DNA from: Notolepis coatsorum
Taxonomy: Eukaryota > Chordata > Actinopteri > Aulopiformes > Paralepididae
Assembly (NCBI GenBank): GCA_963971535.1
Contig: OZ020599.1
Coordinates: 97,919,646-97,983,645, forward strand
Direction: 5' to 3'
Length of the DNA: 64,000 bases
Part shown: positions 35,670 to 46,311 of the stretch, in pieces
Layout: each line of letters opens with the position of its first letter
How positions within the stretch are numbered: position 1 is the stretch's first letter
Notes under the pieces: generated by a model
Told to the model about the DNA's origin: nothing
The model's input: the letters and a program-made list of their open reading frames with translations, nothing else
The model's database searches: none
Translations under genes and position numbers: made by a program

Positions 35670-37734
35670 CCTAGCCTGGGTCTGCCCAGTCTGGATCTGC
35701 CTAGCCTGGATCTACCTAACCTGGGTCTGCCCAGCCTGGGTCTACCTAGCCTGGATCTGCCCAGCCTGGGTCTGCCTAGCCTGGATCTGCCTAGCCTGGA
35801 TCTGCCTAGCCTGGGTCTGCCTAGCCTGGATCTGCCTAGCCTGGATCTGCCTAGCCTGGGTCTGCCCAGCCTGGGTCTGCCTAGCCTGGATCTGCCTAGC
35901 CTGGATCTGCCCAGTCTGGGTCTGCCTAGCCTGGATCTGCCTAGCCTGGATCTACCTAACCTGGGTCTGCCTAGCCTGGATCTGCCCAGCCTGGATCTAC
36001 CTAGCCTGGATCTGCCCAGCCTGGGTCTACCTAGCCTGGGTCTACCTAGCCTGGATCTGCCCAGCCTGGATCTACCTAGCCTGGATCTGCCCAGCCTGGG
36101 TCTGCCCAGCCTGGGTCTGCCTAGCCTGGGTCTGCCTAGCCTGGATCTACCTAGCCTGGATCTGCCCAGCCTGGGTCTGCCCAGCCTGGGTCTGCCTAGC
36201 CTGGGTCTACCTAGCCTGGGTCTGCCCAGTCTGGGTCTGCCTAGCCTGGATCTACCTAGCCTGGATCTACCTAGCCTGGATCTACCTAGCCTGGATCTGC
36301 CCAGCCTGGATCTACCTAGCCTGGATCTGCCCAGCCTGGGTCTGCCCAGCCTGGATCTACCTAGCCTGGGTCTGCCTAGCCTGGGTATGCCTTGCCTGGG
36401 TCTGCCTAGCCTGGATCTGCCCAGCCTGGATCTACCTAGCCTGGGTCTACCTAGCCTGGGTCTGCCTAGCCTGGGTCTGCCCAGTCTGGATCTACCTAGC
36501 CTGGGTCTGCCCAGTCTGGATCTACCTAGCCTGGATCTACCTAGCCTGGATCTGCCCAGCCTGGATCTGCCTAGCCTGGGTCTGCCCAGTCTGGATCTAC
36601 CTAGCCTGGGTCTGCCCAGTCTGGATCTACCTAGCCTGGGTCTGCCCAGTCTGGATCTACCTAGCCTGGATCTGCCTAGCCTGGATCTGCCCAGCCTGGG
36701 TCTGCCTAGCCTGGATCTACCTAGCCTGGGTCTGCCTTGCCTGGGTCTGCCTAGCCTGGGTCTGCCTAGCCTGGGTCTACCTAGCCTGGGTCTGCCTAGC
36801 CTGGATCTGCCCAGCCTGGATCTGCCCAGCCTGGATCTGCCTAGCCTGGATCTACCTAGCCTGGGTCTGCCTTGCCTGGGTCTGCCTAGCCTGGGTCTGC
36901 CTAGCCTGGGTCTACCTAGCCTGGGTCTGCCTAGCCTGGGTCTGCCCAGTCTGGGTCTGCCTAGCCTGGATCTACCTAGCCTGGATCTGCCCAGCCTGGA
37001 TCTGCCTAGCCTGGATCTGCCTAGCCTGGGTCTGCCTAGCCTGGGTCTACCTAGCCTGGGTCTACCTAGCCTGGATCTGCCCAGCCTGGATCTGCCTAGC
37101 CTGGATCTGCCCAGCCTGGATCTGCCTAGCCTGGATCTGCCTAGCCTGGGTCTGCCTAGCCTGGGTCTGCCTAGCCTGGGTCTACCTAGCCTGGGTCTAC
37201 CTAGCCTGGGTCTACCTAGCCTGGGTCTACCTAGCCTGGGTCTACCTAGCCTGATCTGCCTAGCCTGGATCTGCCTAGCCTGGATCTGCCCAGCCTGGAT
37301 CTGCCTAGCCTGGATCTGCCTAGCCTGGATCTGCCCAGCCTGGATCTGCCCAGCCTGGATCTGCCCAGCCTGGATCTGCCCAGCCTGGATCTGCCCAGCC
37401 TGGATCTGCCCAGCCTGGATCTGCCCAGCCTGGATCTGCCTAGCCTGGATCTGCCTAGCCTGGATCTGCCTAGCCTGGATCTGCCTAGCCTGGATCTGCC
37501 CAGCCTGGGTCTGCCTAGCCTGGATCTGCCTAGCCTGGGTCTGCCTAGCCTGGATCTGCCTAGCCTGGATCTGCCCAGCCTGGGTCTGGCCCAGCCTGGG
37601 TCTGCCTAGCCTGGATCTGCCTAGCCTGGATCTGCCTAGCCTGGATCTGCCCAGCCTGGGTCTGCCTAGCCTGGATCTGCCCAGCCTGGAATCTACCTAG
37701 CCTGGATCTGCCCAGCCTGGGTCTGCCTAGCCTG
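35670..37734. repeat. 15-bp minisatellite, about 138 units
   Basis: Unit cctagcctggatctg with variants (cccag, gggtct, ctacct). An ORF of 689 codons crosses it on the + strand as PSLDL/PSLGL pentapeptides, changing register at a single-base loss near 37,253. It lies inside the SCUBE intron. Confidence 0.96.
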
Positions 37735-37819
37735 CATAATGGATAATGCCTACCTCTGCTCAGCCGCCATTTCCACAACAGACAACTCTACTGGACTCAA
37801 TCTGTCGATCCTCTCCTCT

Positions 37820-37858
37820 CCCCCACCCCCCCCCCCCCCCCCCCCCCCCCCTCTCTCC

Positions 37859-37938
<80 letters not shown>

Positions 37939-37960
37939 CCTCCCCCCCCCCCTATCTTCT
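37820..37960. repeat. C-run followed by (CT)n
   Basis: About 29 C residues, then CT repeats with interruptions and a second short C-run. Confidence 0.92.
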
Positions 37961-38400
37961 CTCTCTCTCTGCCATATCTCATTTAAGCAGGGTTATCTAC
38001 TGCTGTGTGCTGATATACTGTAATGAAGATGTACTGCACACCACACACTCACTGTGTGTGCTGCGGGGGGTTGGAGGCGCACGACAAGATGTGTTGAGCT
38101 AAATAATGTAATAAGCACCAGGTCTGCTGCATCAGCCCAGCGTTACCAGATCAGAGCATTCTGAGAGAGTTGTTGAGAAAAACTGTAATGGAATAAATGT
38201 AGTCTGATCTTCGGAAACCATTTGACACAGCCTAATTGGCGCCAACAGACTTAAGGGTGATTTATTTTTTCCCCCTCATAGACTTTCTTCGAATCCTAGA
38301 AAAGTTGTCACGGACTGAGAGGCTGATGTGGTATTTAGTTCCTCTGAGAAATTGTTCTATTCCGTTGTCTCACATGTGTTTTTATCTCTTCTCTCGACAG

Positions 38401-38529
38401 ATTTAGATGAATGTGCGACTGAATACAATGGCGGCTGCGTCCATGACTGCATCAACATCCCAGGAAACTACAGATGCACGTGCTATGATGGCTTCCGCCT
38501 CGCTCATGATGGCCACAACTGCCTAGGGA
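38401..38529 (+). CDS. scube3: SCUBE-family (scube3-like) exon: second calcium-binding EGF domain, abnormal donor
   Basis: This encodes the EGF domain that follows the one at 32.7 kb. The reading is [13 protein letters not shown], then [13 protein letters not shown], then [15 protein letters not shown]: six cysteines, DxDE start and the [12 protein letters not shown] hydroxylation pattern. The [15 protein letters not shown] and [11 protein letters not shown] strings are characteristic of SCUBE EGF2. The AG acceptor ends at 38,400 (ctctcgacag) and the exon begins in phase 1, matching the upstream donor. The expected family boundary is after 38,526 (CTA G), but the next bases are GG, not GT. 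The nearest in-frame donors are GT at 38,530 (drawn here, one extra codon) and GTATGT at 38,536 (three extra codons). A 167-bp (TG)n follows. No exon for EGF3 was recognised downstream, so the next intron may exceed 25 kb. Confidence 0.9.
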
Positions 38530-38548
38530 GTGTGTGTATGTTTGTGTT

Positions 38549-38718
<170 letters not shown>

Positions 38719-38835
38719 TGCCTGCAAATACAATCATTTGGGTTTGCCACAGACTGGCTCTGGTTCTGGAGTCTCAGAACCTTGGTGAGCCAGCCCACGT
38801 TCACACCAGTTTAAGTGGACCCCAAAATGCCACCG

Positions 38836-39094
38836 TTGTTGACATTGGTTGACAGTGGTGATATTGTTGACATTGTTGACATTGTTGACAGTGGTGATAT
38901 TGTTGACATTGTTGATATCATTGACATTGTTGACATTGTTGATATTGTTGACATTGTTGACATTGTTGACATTGTTGATATTGTTGATATCGTTGACATT
39001 GTTGACATTGTTGATCTTGTTGACATTTTTGACATTGTTGATCTTGTTGACATTGTTGATATTGTTGACATTGTTGATATTGTTGATATTGTTG
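38836..39094. repeat. 9-bp minisatellite
   Basis: Unit gttgacatt with gttgatatt and gttgatctt variants, about 28 units. Reads as (VDI)n or similar in all three + frames. Confidence 0.95.
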
Positions 39095-39157
39095 TAAGTC
39101 GCTGCTTCGCTCTTTCGTCCTTCCTCCTCCTCTTGTCTCCATGGCCTAGAATAACCA

Positions 39158-39217
39158 CCTGTAGTGTGGTTAGTGAAAGGGTTAACCTTCTGTAGTGTGG
39201 TTGTGAAAGGGTTAACC
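39158..39217. repeat. TTAACCC-family units, inverted orientation
   Basis: Two inverted units 'gtagtgtggttagtgaaagg' and 'gtagtgtggttgtgaaaggg' followed by TTAACCC. Confidence 0.8.
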
Positions 39218-39339
39218 CTTGGTCGAGTACAAGGAGAACACAGAGGCTGACCAATGGAGTTTCCTGACTTCCTTGCTCTGCGTGGCTCTCATTAAAACCT
39301 ATAGTATTCTTCTTTCTCCTGTACACACGCTAGAGATTT

Positions 39340-39972
39340 ACCACAGAAATACTGTAGTGAAATACTGTAGTGAAATACTGTAGTGAAACGCTGTAGTGAA
39401 ATACTGTAGTGAAATGCTGTAGTGAAATACTGTAGTGAAATGCTGTAGTGAAAATGCTGTAGTGAAACGCTGTAGTGAAATACTGTAGTGAAATACTGTA
39501 GTGAAATGCTGTAGTGAAATGCTGTAGTGAAATGCTGTAGTGAAATACTGTAGTGAAATACTGTAGTGAAATGCTGTAGTGAAATGCTGTAGTGAAATGC
39601 TGTAGTGAAATACTGTAGTGAAATGCTGTAGTGAAATACTGTAGTGAAATGCTGTAGTGAAATGCTGTAGTGAAATGCTGTAGTGAAATGCTGTAGTGAA
39701 ATACTGTAGTGAAATGCTGTAGTGAAATACTGTAGTGAAATGCTGTAGTGAAACGCTGTAGTGAAATACTGTAGTGAAATACTGTAGTGAAATGCTGTAG
39801 TGAAATGCTGTAGTGAAATGCTGTAGTGAAATGCCTGTAGTGAAATACTGTAGTGAAATACTGTAGTGAAAATACTGTAGTGAAATGCTGTAGTGAAATA
39901 CTGTAGTGAAATACTGTAGTGAAATACTGTAGTGAAATGCTGTAGTGAAATGCTGTAGTGAAATGCTGTAGT
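39340..39972. repeat. 13-bp minisatellite, about 48 units
   Basis: Unit gaaatgctgtagt or gaaatactgtagt, with single-base indels near 39,450, 39,834 and 39,870. Confidence 0.96.
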
Positions 39973-40199
39973 GATTTATAGTATTCCTGTGTTTGTTTCC
40001 TCTTTATACACCAGTTTGTGCGTTCACCTTAGTATTTCTGTAGTGGAATATTATTGAAACGTATGTGACTGTATGTATTCCTGTGGTTTTATAAAAAACA
40101 ACCTTGGCTGAACAGGAACACTACAGTTTTTACTATAGTTCATCTTCGTATGCGCGTGTGTCTGTGTATTTATGCATGTACAGTACTGTATGTGTATGT

Positions 40200-40475
40200 T
40201 TAAACCCTTTCACTACCACACTACAGAAGGTTAACCCTTTCACTACCACACACACAATGTTAACCCTTTCACTACCACACTACAGAAGGTTAACCCTTTC
40301 ACTACCACAACTACACAATGTTAACCCTTTCACTACCAGACTACAGACAGTTAACCTTCTGTAGTGTGGTAGTGAAAGGGTCAACCTTCTGTAGTGTGGT
40401 TGTGAAAGGGTTAACTGTCTGTAATGTGGTAGTGAAAGGGTTAACCTTCTGTAGGTGTGGTAGTGAAAGGGTTAA
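40200..40475. mobile_element. TTAA-bounded inverted array, 276 bp
   Basis: Starts TTAAACCCTTTCACTACC, runs forward to a centre near 40,350 and returns inverted to end GTGAAAGGGTTAA. Same family as 23,904-24,443. Confidence 0.75.
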
Positions 40476-40540
40476 CACTGTGCGTGTGTGTGTCTGTGAG
40501 TGTGTGTGTGTATGCATGAACTGTGCGCACACATGCATGT

Positions 40541-40544
40541 GTGT

Positions 40545-40597
<53 letters not shown>
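40541..40597. repeat. (TG)n microsatellite
   Basis: About 57 bp of TG following other TG-rich sequence from 40,480. Confidence 0.95.
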
Positions 40598-40599
<2 letters not shown>

Positions 40600-41256
40600 G
40601 CAGCTGTACCTGTCCCTCTCCTCATTAAGTTTGGGGGGAAACACGATGAGAGAATGGGTCTAGAAGGATCACAGAGCAGACTGTGCACCCTGCTCTCCAC
40701 CGAGTCGCATGCGTCAAGTCCCATATTGAACCTGACATAATCCATGTCTGCGCATTAATTCACCCCTCCGTCTCCTCCTCCGCGCCTGAAGTCCCACAGT
40801 AGGCGGCAGTAATGTATTCCGGGGGCTTTGCGTGTGATCCGTTAGACGGTTGCGTTTTGGAGTGTGTGATTAGACGCCGAGCTGTTCGCCCCCCTCCTCT
40901 CTCACTCTCTCTCGCTCGTAAGGTACGAGGAGTCTCTCTCGCATAGCTTGTTTTTCCACAAAAGGAAGAAAGAGTGTGAGAGGAAAGGGGGGAAAAAAAG
41001 AGAATAAGTCTCGGGCGAAAAGGGTTGTGAATTTATGAAGAGCTTCGACCCTGGGCTGGGAGGGGGGGGGCAGGGGGGGGGGGGGGGGGCTCTGAGTGAG
41101 CCGTCAGCAGACCGTACTTTCCCATGGTTTAATATTTCACCAGTGTGCCATTCATATTAGCCTCCATGGAGCACACATTACACTTAAAGGTTATGAAATG
41201 AAGGGGAAAAGTCGGCTCCGTCTGCTCTTAGGAGCTGCTAAACATAGACATCAGAC

Positions 41257-42063
41257 CTCCTCCTCCTTCTCCTCCTCCTCCTCCTCCTCCCCCTCTTCCT
41301 CCTTCTCTTCCTCCTCTCCCCCCGTATCCTCCTCCTCCCCCTCCTTCTCCTTCTCCTTCTCCTCCTCCTCCTCCTCCCCCTCTTCCTCCTTCTCTTCCTC
41401 CTCTCCCCCCGTATCCTCCTTCTCCCCCTCCTTCTCTCCTCCTCCTCTCCTCCTCCTCCTCTCCCTCCTCCTCCTCCTCCTCCTCCTCCTCCCCTTCCTT
41501 ATCCTCCTCCCTCCTTCTCCTCCCCCTCCTTATCATCCTCCTCCTTCTCTTCCTCCTCCTCCTCCTCCTCCTCCTCCTCCTCCTCCTTCTCCTTCTCCTC
41601 TCCTCCTTCTCCTCCTCCTCCTCCTTCTCTTCCTCCTCCTCCTCCCCCCTCCTCCTCCTTATCCTCCTCCTCCTTCTCCTCCCCCTCCTTATCATCCTCC
41701 TCCTTCTCTTCCTCCTCCTCCTTCTCCTCCTTTCCCCTCCTTCTTCTCCTCCTCCTCCCACCCTCCTTCTCCTCCTTCTCCTCCTCCTCCTCCTCCTCCT
41801 CCTCCTCCTCCTCCTCCTCCTTCTCCTCCTTCTCTTCCTCCTCCTCCTCCCCCTCCTCCCTCCTTATCCTCCTCTCCTTCTCCTCCCCCTCCTTATCATC
41901 CTCCTCCTTCTCTTCCTCCTCCTCCTTCTCCTCCTTTCCCCCTCCTTCTTCTCCTCCTCCTCCCACCCTCCTTCTCCTCCTTCTCCTCCTCCCTCCTCCT
42001 TCTCTCTCCTTCTCATCCTCCTCCCTCCTCCTCCTCCTCCTCCTCCTCCTCCTCCTCCTCCTC
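41257..42063. repeat. Polypyrimidine (CTC/CTT)n tract, about 800 bp
   Basis: Almost pure pyrimidine on the + strand with scattered 'ttatcatcctcctccttctc' interruptions, itself in repeated blocks of roughly 150-250 bp. Gives Ser/Pro/Leu-rich and Arg/Glu-rich spurious ORFs. Confidence 0.97.
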
Positions 42064-42131
42064 CATTCCACTTTTCTGTCTCCAAACCTGGTAGCTCCTC
42101 AAAACTATCCTCCTCGTTTTGTTTGGTTTAG

Positions 42132-42317
42132 AACCTCTGGTGTGTGACGCTTCTAACCTCTGGTGTGTGACGCCTCTAACCTCTGGTGTGTGACGCCTCT
42201 AACCTCTGGTGTGTGACGTCCTCTAACCTCTGCTGTGTGACGCCTCTAACCTCTGGTGTGTGACGCCTCTAACCTCTGGTGTGTGACGCCTCTAACTCTG
42301 GTGTGTGACGCCTCTAA
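42132..42317. repeat. 23-bp minisatellite running into an assembly gap
   Basis: About eight units of aacctctggtgtgtgacgcc plus tct. The last unit is cut by the N block. Confidence 0.95.
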
Positions 42318-42517
42318 NNNNNNNNNNNNNNNNNNNNNNNNNNNNNNNNNNNNNNNNNNNNNNNNNNNNNNNNNNNNNNNNNNNNNNNNNNNNNNNNNNN
42401 NNNNNNNNNNNNNNNNNNNNNNNNNNNNNNNNNNNNNNNNNNNNNNNNNNNNNNNNNNNNNNNNNNNNNNNNNNNNNNNNNNNNNNNNNNNNNNNNNNNN
42501 NNNNNNNNNNNNNNNNN
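42318..42517. other. Assembly gap (200 N)
   Basis: Exactly 200 Ns, probably a fixed-size placeholder. Confidence 1.
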
Positions 42518-42621
42518 CAAGCCCTTTATTAGTTGAATCAGGTGTGCTGGTGGTGGAATTTAACAAATACATGGAACAGTTGGGGTGTCTCGAGGAGAGG
42601 TTTGGGAACCACTGCTCTAAC
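42518..42621. mobile_element. hAT-like MITE right end, truncated by gap
   Basis: 'gttgaatcaggtgtgctggt' and 'gaggtttgggaaccactgct' correspond, reversed, to a common fish MITE end beginning CAGTGGTTCCCAAACC. The other end would be in the gap. Confidence 0.6.
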
Positions 42622-42872
42622 ACACACACATACATGCTCTCTCTCTAACACACAAACACACATGCTCTCTCTCTCTCTCTTTCTAACACACACAGACATG
42701 CTCTATATCTCTCTCTAACACACAAAATGACATGCTCTCTCTCTTGCTCTTTCCCTCTCTTTCTAACACACATACACATATACATGCTCTCTCTCTAACA
42801 TACACACACAAACAGACATGTTCTCTCTCTTTCTAACACACACAGACATGCTCTATCTATCTCTCTCTCTTC
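42622..42872. repeat. Compound CT/ACAC microsatellite
   Basis: Repeats of 'acacacatgctctctctctct' with AACACACA blocks. Confidence 0.9.
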
Positions 42873-43262
42873 AATTCAAATGGGCTTTATTTCACATTCT
42901 TGTATTTCTCCCAGTAGGTATGGGAGTTTTGAGTTATTGTCCATGTTTTCAAAGTCTCTTTGGGTGTTTGCAATTTGTGGGAAGTATATGTCTTGGTATA
43001 GTGGGCAGGTTGTTAAGAAGTGGAGCTCGGTTTCCACCTCATCTTGTGTGCAGTGGGTGCATAGTCTGTCTTCGCTTGGGAGCCAGGTCTGCCTATGGCG
43101 GCCTTTCTCTATGGCTAGGCTGTGCTCGCTGAGTCTGTACCTAGTCAAGGATCTTCTTAGTATTGGGTCAGTCACAGTGCTCAGGTATTCTGCCACTGTG
43201 TACTCTCTGTTTAGGGCCAAATAGCATTTAAATTTGCTCTGGTTTTGGGTTGTTTCTTTCCA
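42873..43262 (-). mobile_element. Tx1/L1-type LINE C-terminal fragment (minus strand)
   Basis: The minus strand is open and reads YTVAEYLSTVTDPILRRSLT, YRLSEHSLAIEKGRH, then a CCHC-like knuckle RLCTHCTQDEVETELHFL followed by TTCPLY, and ends ILG-type residues LPYLLGEIQECEIKPI. This C-terminal zinc knuckle with HFL-xCPxY is found in fish L1/Tx1-clade ORF2 proteins. The 5' part is missing; a (CT)n tract adjoins. Confidence 0.75.
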
Positions 43263-43267
43263 ATGTG

Positions 43268-43378
<111 letters not shown>

Positions 43379-43581
43379 CCTTGCTCTGGTGGAGGGTCAG
43401 GGGCATTGCCGGGTCTGTGCAGCGATAACACTGTATATTGACTGTAGAACGGGAGCTCTCTCTCGCTCTCTCTCTCTTGCTATATGTTGACTGTATCATG
43501 CCCAGCCTCGGGCAGCGCTATTATTTAAGAATATGTTGACTGTATGAAAAAAAAATAAAAAATTATATAATTTTTTTTAAC

Positions 43582-43589
<8 letters not shown>

Positions 43590-43620
<31 letters not shown>
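43590..43620. repeat. Poly-G run, about 31 bases
   Basis: Longest uninterrupted G run in the window. Confidence 0.97.
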
Positions 43621-43986
43621 CGTCGCGTGTTTAAATCTCGCACAGGGCCTCGCATTTCTCCCAGGCGGCCCTGCTGTAATATATAATCCTGTACCTGTAA
43701 TAGCTATAAACCTGTACTCTAATAGCGTGCTACTGCATAGTGGATGGAAATCACCCCAGCAGCCAAAGGTTGACTTATGTTGGATTTGTAACAAGATCCC
43801 AAAGGAAATGTCATGGATTTTGAAATCTTCCAAATGACTGACATCATTACAGTAGCCCTGGGCTGGGGGCTATGAAGGCTGTGTGATGTGTGAGAGCCAT
43901 TGTATTCTATTCGAACGATCAGATATTATCAATATAGCCTGGATGTTGGAGCAGGGAGGCAGATATGGATCACCTTGTAAACTGCC

Positions 43987-44120
43987 ATGAGTGAGTGAGT
44001 GAGTGAGTGAGTGAGTGAGTGAGTGAGTGAGTGAGTGAGTGAGTGAGTGAGTGAGTGAGTGAGTGAGTGAGTGAGTGAGTGAGTGAGTGAGTGAGTGAGT
44101 GAGTGAGTGAGTGAGTGAGT
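43987..44120. repeat. (GAGT)n microsatellite
   Basis: About 33 copies of the tetranucleotide, essentially perfect. Confidence 0.98.
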
Positions 44121-44179
44121 ATGTTGATGTCTGTGGGAAGTGGGGGGGGGGGCTGTGTACATACACTGTATATATGCAG

Positions 44180-44615
44180 GGATGGAATGTATTGGGACTG
44201 TATTCAAGTACTGTACTTGAATATAGCTTTTGAGCTTTGCTTAAGTATTTCCATTTCAGGGAACTTCGTACTTTCAACTTATTGGAAAAATATTCAACTT
44301 TTAACTCCATTTGCCTCTGAAGCTACTAATAGCAGTGAAGAAAACTGCAATAGTGACCGGTGATGAAAATGATGCATTTTCAAAGTTGCAATCAGAGTCA
44401 GCATAACCTTTGAAGGTCAGTGCATCAAGGACTTAACGCTTAAAAGAATGTTACATAGAATGGGTACTTTTACCGTTGATGCTTAATTGAAATTTTAAAT
44501 ACTTTTGTCTTTCTGCTCAAGTAGAACTCCGAATAGAATACATTTAATTAGACCGGAATGCTAATCTATCTGGTAACCTTTTTTCTTTTACTTAATCAAA
44601 AGAATGGTGTGTACT
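44180..44615. mobile_element. Diverged relative of the 28.6-30.0 kb hAT MITE
   Basis: Parallel landmarks: 'caagtactgtacttgaatat', 'agggaacttcgtactttcaa', 'cataacctttgaaggtcagt', 'catcaaggacttaacgct', 'atagaatgggtacttttac'. No tandem array inside, so it shows the unexpanded form. No clear duplication. Confidence 0.65.
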
Positions 44616-44867
44616 TCTTATGTGTGAGAGTGTGTTTCTGTGTTGCAGGTGAGATACGATATGTAATGTAGATGGACTGGGCAGTAATTAAGTAATACAG
44701 CATTCCTATAAGCATCGATGCCCAGGAAGCAAACCCACGCACATAATGTTTGCACATAATTACACACTGCGGCATCATGTTTCCACACAATTATACATCA
44801 AACTAGGAAATGTAATCGAAAAAGGCTTTTACAGTGCGTGCTGTCTGTGTTTAAAAAGTGCATGTGT

Positions 44868-44904
<37 letters not shown>

Positions 44905-44924
44905 AAACAGTGATAATACCCCCA

Positions 44925-45990
44925 TGCTTTAGGTCTTCTTTTGATGACATGGAAGAGCGGGGCATGCATCAACCCCCCCTTGTTAAGCTCCATGCCATCA
45001 GGGACAACCCCTCCCACCCACTATACACACAGACTTGGCTGACAGAAGGAGCACGTTCAGTGCTAGACTCCCTAAAAGACTAAAAGACTCCCGAGATGTA
45101 GCACTGAACGGCACAGGAAGTCCTTCATTCCGACAGCCATCAGACTTTATAATGCATCACTGTGCCTCACTGCATCACTGAGCACAGGGTGACAGTTACC
45201 ATCTTCCTGGACTTTTACTTTTAAAACAACATTGTTCAATATTACACTTACAGTACACTTACTGTAGATTTCTGTATATATATATAAATATAAAAATATA
45301 AAAATATATATATATATTTTTTATTTTTTTTTAATCCTCTCTTTCTCAGATTTTTCTGTTTTTCTCCCCGTCCCAATTTAGTCGTTGTGCCAATTCCCCC
45401 CCCTCCCCTACCTGGTTGTTGTGCGCATGTTCTCCTACTGGTCGGTACAAGGGAACCCTGAAGTCATCCGCGTGCTTCCTCCGACACGCGCGGCGACAGC
45501 CAGTGACTCTTTTTTCACCAGGCAGCGAGGACTCTCATTGGTGAAGTGTAACGCGTGGGAGGTCACGCTGCCTTCATCAAGTCCTCCGCTGAGCAATCGC
45601 CCGGACCTGACCTGTAGGCGTCGCTGTCCACAACGCCAGATTCCCACCCATGACTTGCCCTCCCCCTAACCCAGCCAAACGAGTTAGTATAGCGATCAGC
45701 CCAAGCCCCAAGCAATGCTGCCGCAGCCTCTTGCATTGGTGACGAGCGCAATCTCCGCTATGCCACCTGACCGTGATTTCTGTATATTTTTACTGTATAT
45801 TTTATATTAGAATGTATATACATAACATAGGAAATGTATACCCCGGACCGTATTTTATTCGTAGGCTTATTTGTATTCTTATTCGTGACGTGTTCTTGTC
45901 TACCTACATGTTTACTGTTTACTGTGAGCGATAAGTAGGGGATGACAATTTCCCTCGGGATGAATAAAGTATTTTATTTTATTTTAAATT
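44925..45990 (+). mobile_element. LINE 3' end with reverse transcriptase C-terminus, split by a SINE
   Basis: About 45,106-45,191 reads RHRKSFIPTAIRLYNASLC to a stop, the classical ending of several fish LINE ORF2 proteins. The 3' UTR matches 25,530-25,830 but is interrupted by a minus-strand SINE, after which it resumes to 'ggatgaataaagtatttta'. Confidence 0.85.
45280..45774 (-). mobile_element. tRNA-derived SINE, copy 2 (minus strand), nested in LINE
   Basis: 13-bp duplication GATTTCTGTATAT at 45,267-45,279 and 45,775-45,787. The body is the minus-strand version of the 60.9-kb SINE ('gactctcattggtgaagtgt', 'cattggtgacgagcgcaatc'). The B-box segment is missing. The related tail at 25.5 kb shows the uninterrupted arrangement. 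Confidence 0.9.
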
Positions 45991-46065
45991 TTTTTAGCTT
46001 TTTTCCCGGCCCTTTTTTGAGGGCACTAAAGTATTTCTATTCTATTCTAGTCTCTCAGCTGTAGC

Positions 46066-46067
<2 letters not shown>

Positions 46068-46107
<40 letters not shown>

Positions 46108-46285
46108 CACTTTATTAACAGATTGCAGAATGGGTACAACAGTACGGCTCAATACACACAATTGTTAAGGGGATGCAGACCAGAGAAATACTTTCGTCTT
46201 GTTTACATCAGGGTCCCCCATTTTCAATTCATCATAACATTTATGACATACAAATATACAGTACTGTTTAAGAGACAGAGTTTCT
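46068..46285 (-). repeat. Dispersed repeat, inverted relative to 20.9-21.3 kb
   Basis: (TTGA)n, then 'cagattgcagaatgggtaca', 'ggggatgcagaccagagaaa' and 'acatcagggtcccccattt', the reverse complement of the 21.1-21.3 kb repeat. Confidence 0.75.
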
Positions 46286-46311
46286 AAAAGAGAGTATATA
46301 CATTCACTGTA

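Larger units (their letters stand above)
32807..38400 (+). other. Intron between the two SCUBE EGF exons
   Basis: A 5,594-bp phase-1 intron bounded by GTAAAA at the 5' end and CTCTCGACAG at the 3' end. It contains a hAT-like MITE (33,120-33,582), a (GAA)n tract (34,130-34,210), a 2.1-kb 15-bp minisatellite (35,670-37,734) and a C-run/CT microsatellite (about 37,820-37,960). At least half its length is repetitive. Confidence 0.85.

Noticed and set aside
35631-37700. 689-residue repeat protein gene
   Set aside because: The frame is open only because the minisatellite unit is 15 bp; frame breaks at a one-base indel and other frames are also open.
41096-42094. Ser/Pro-rich 332-codon ORF
   Set aside because: Translation of a (CTC/CTT)n tract.
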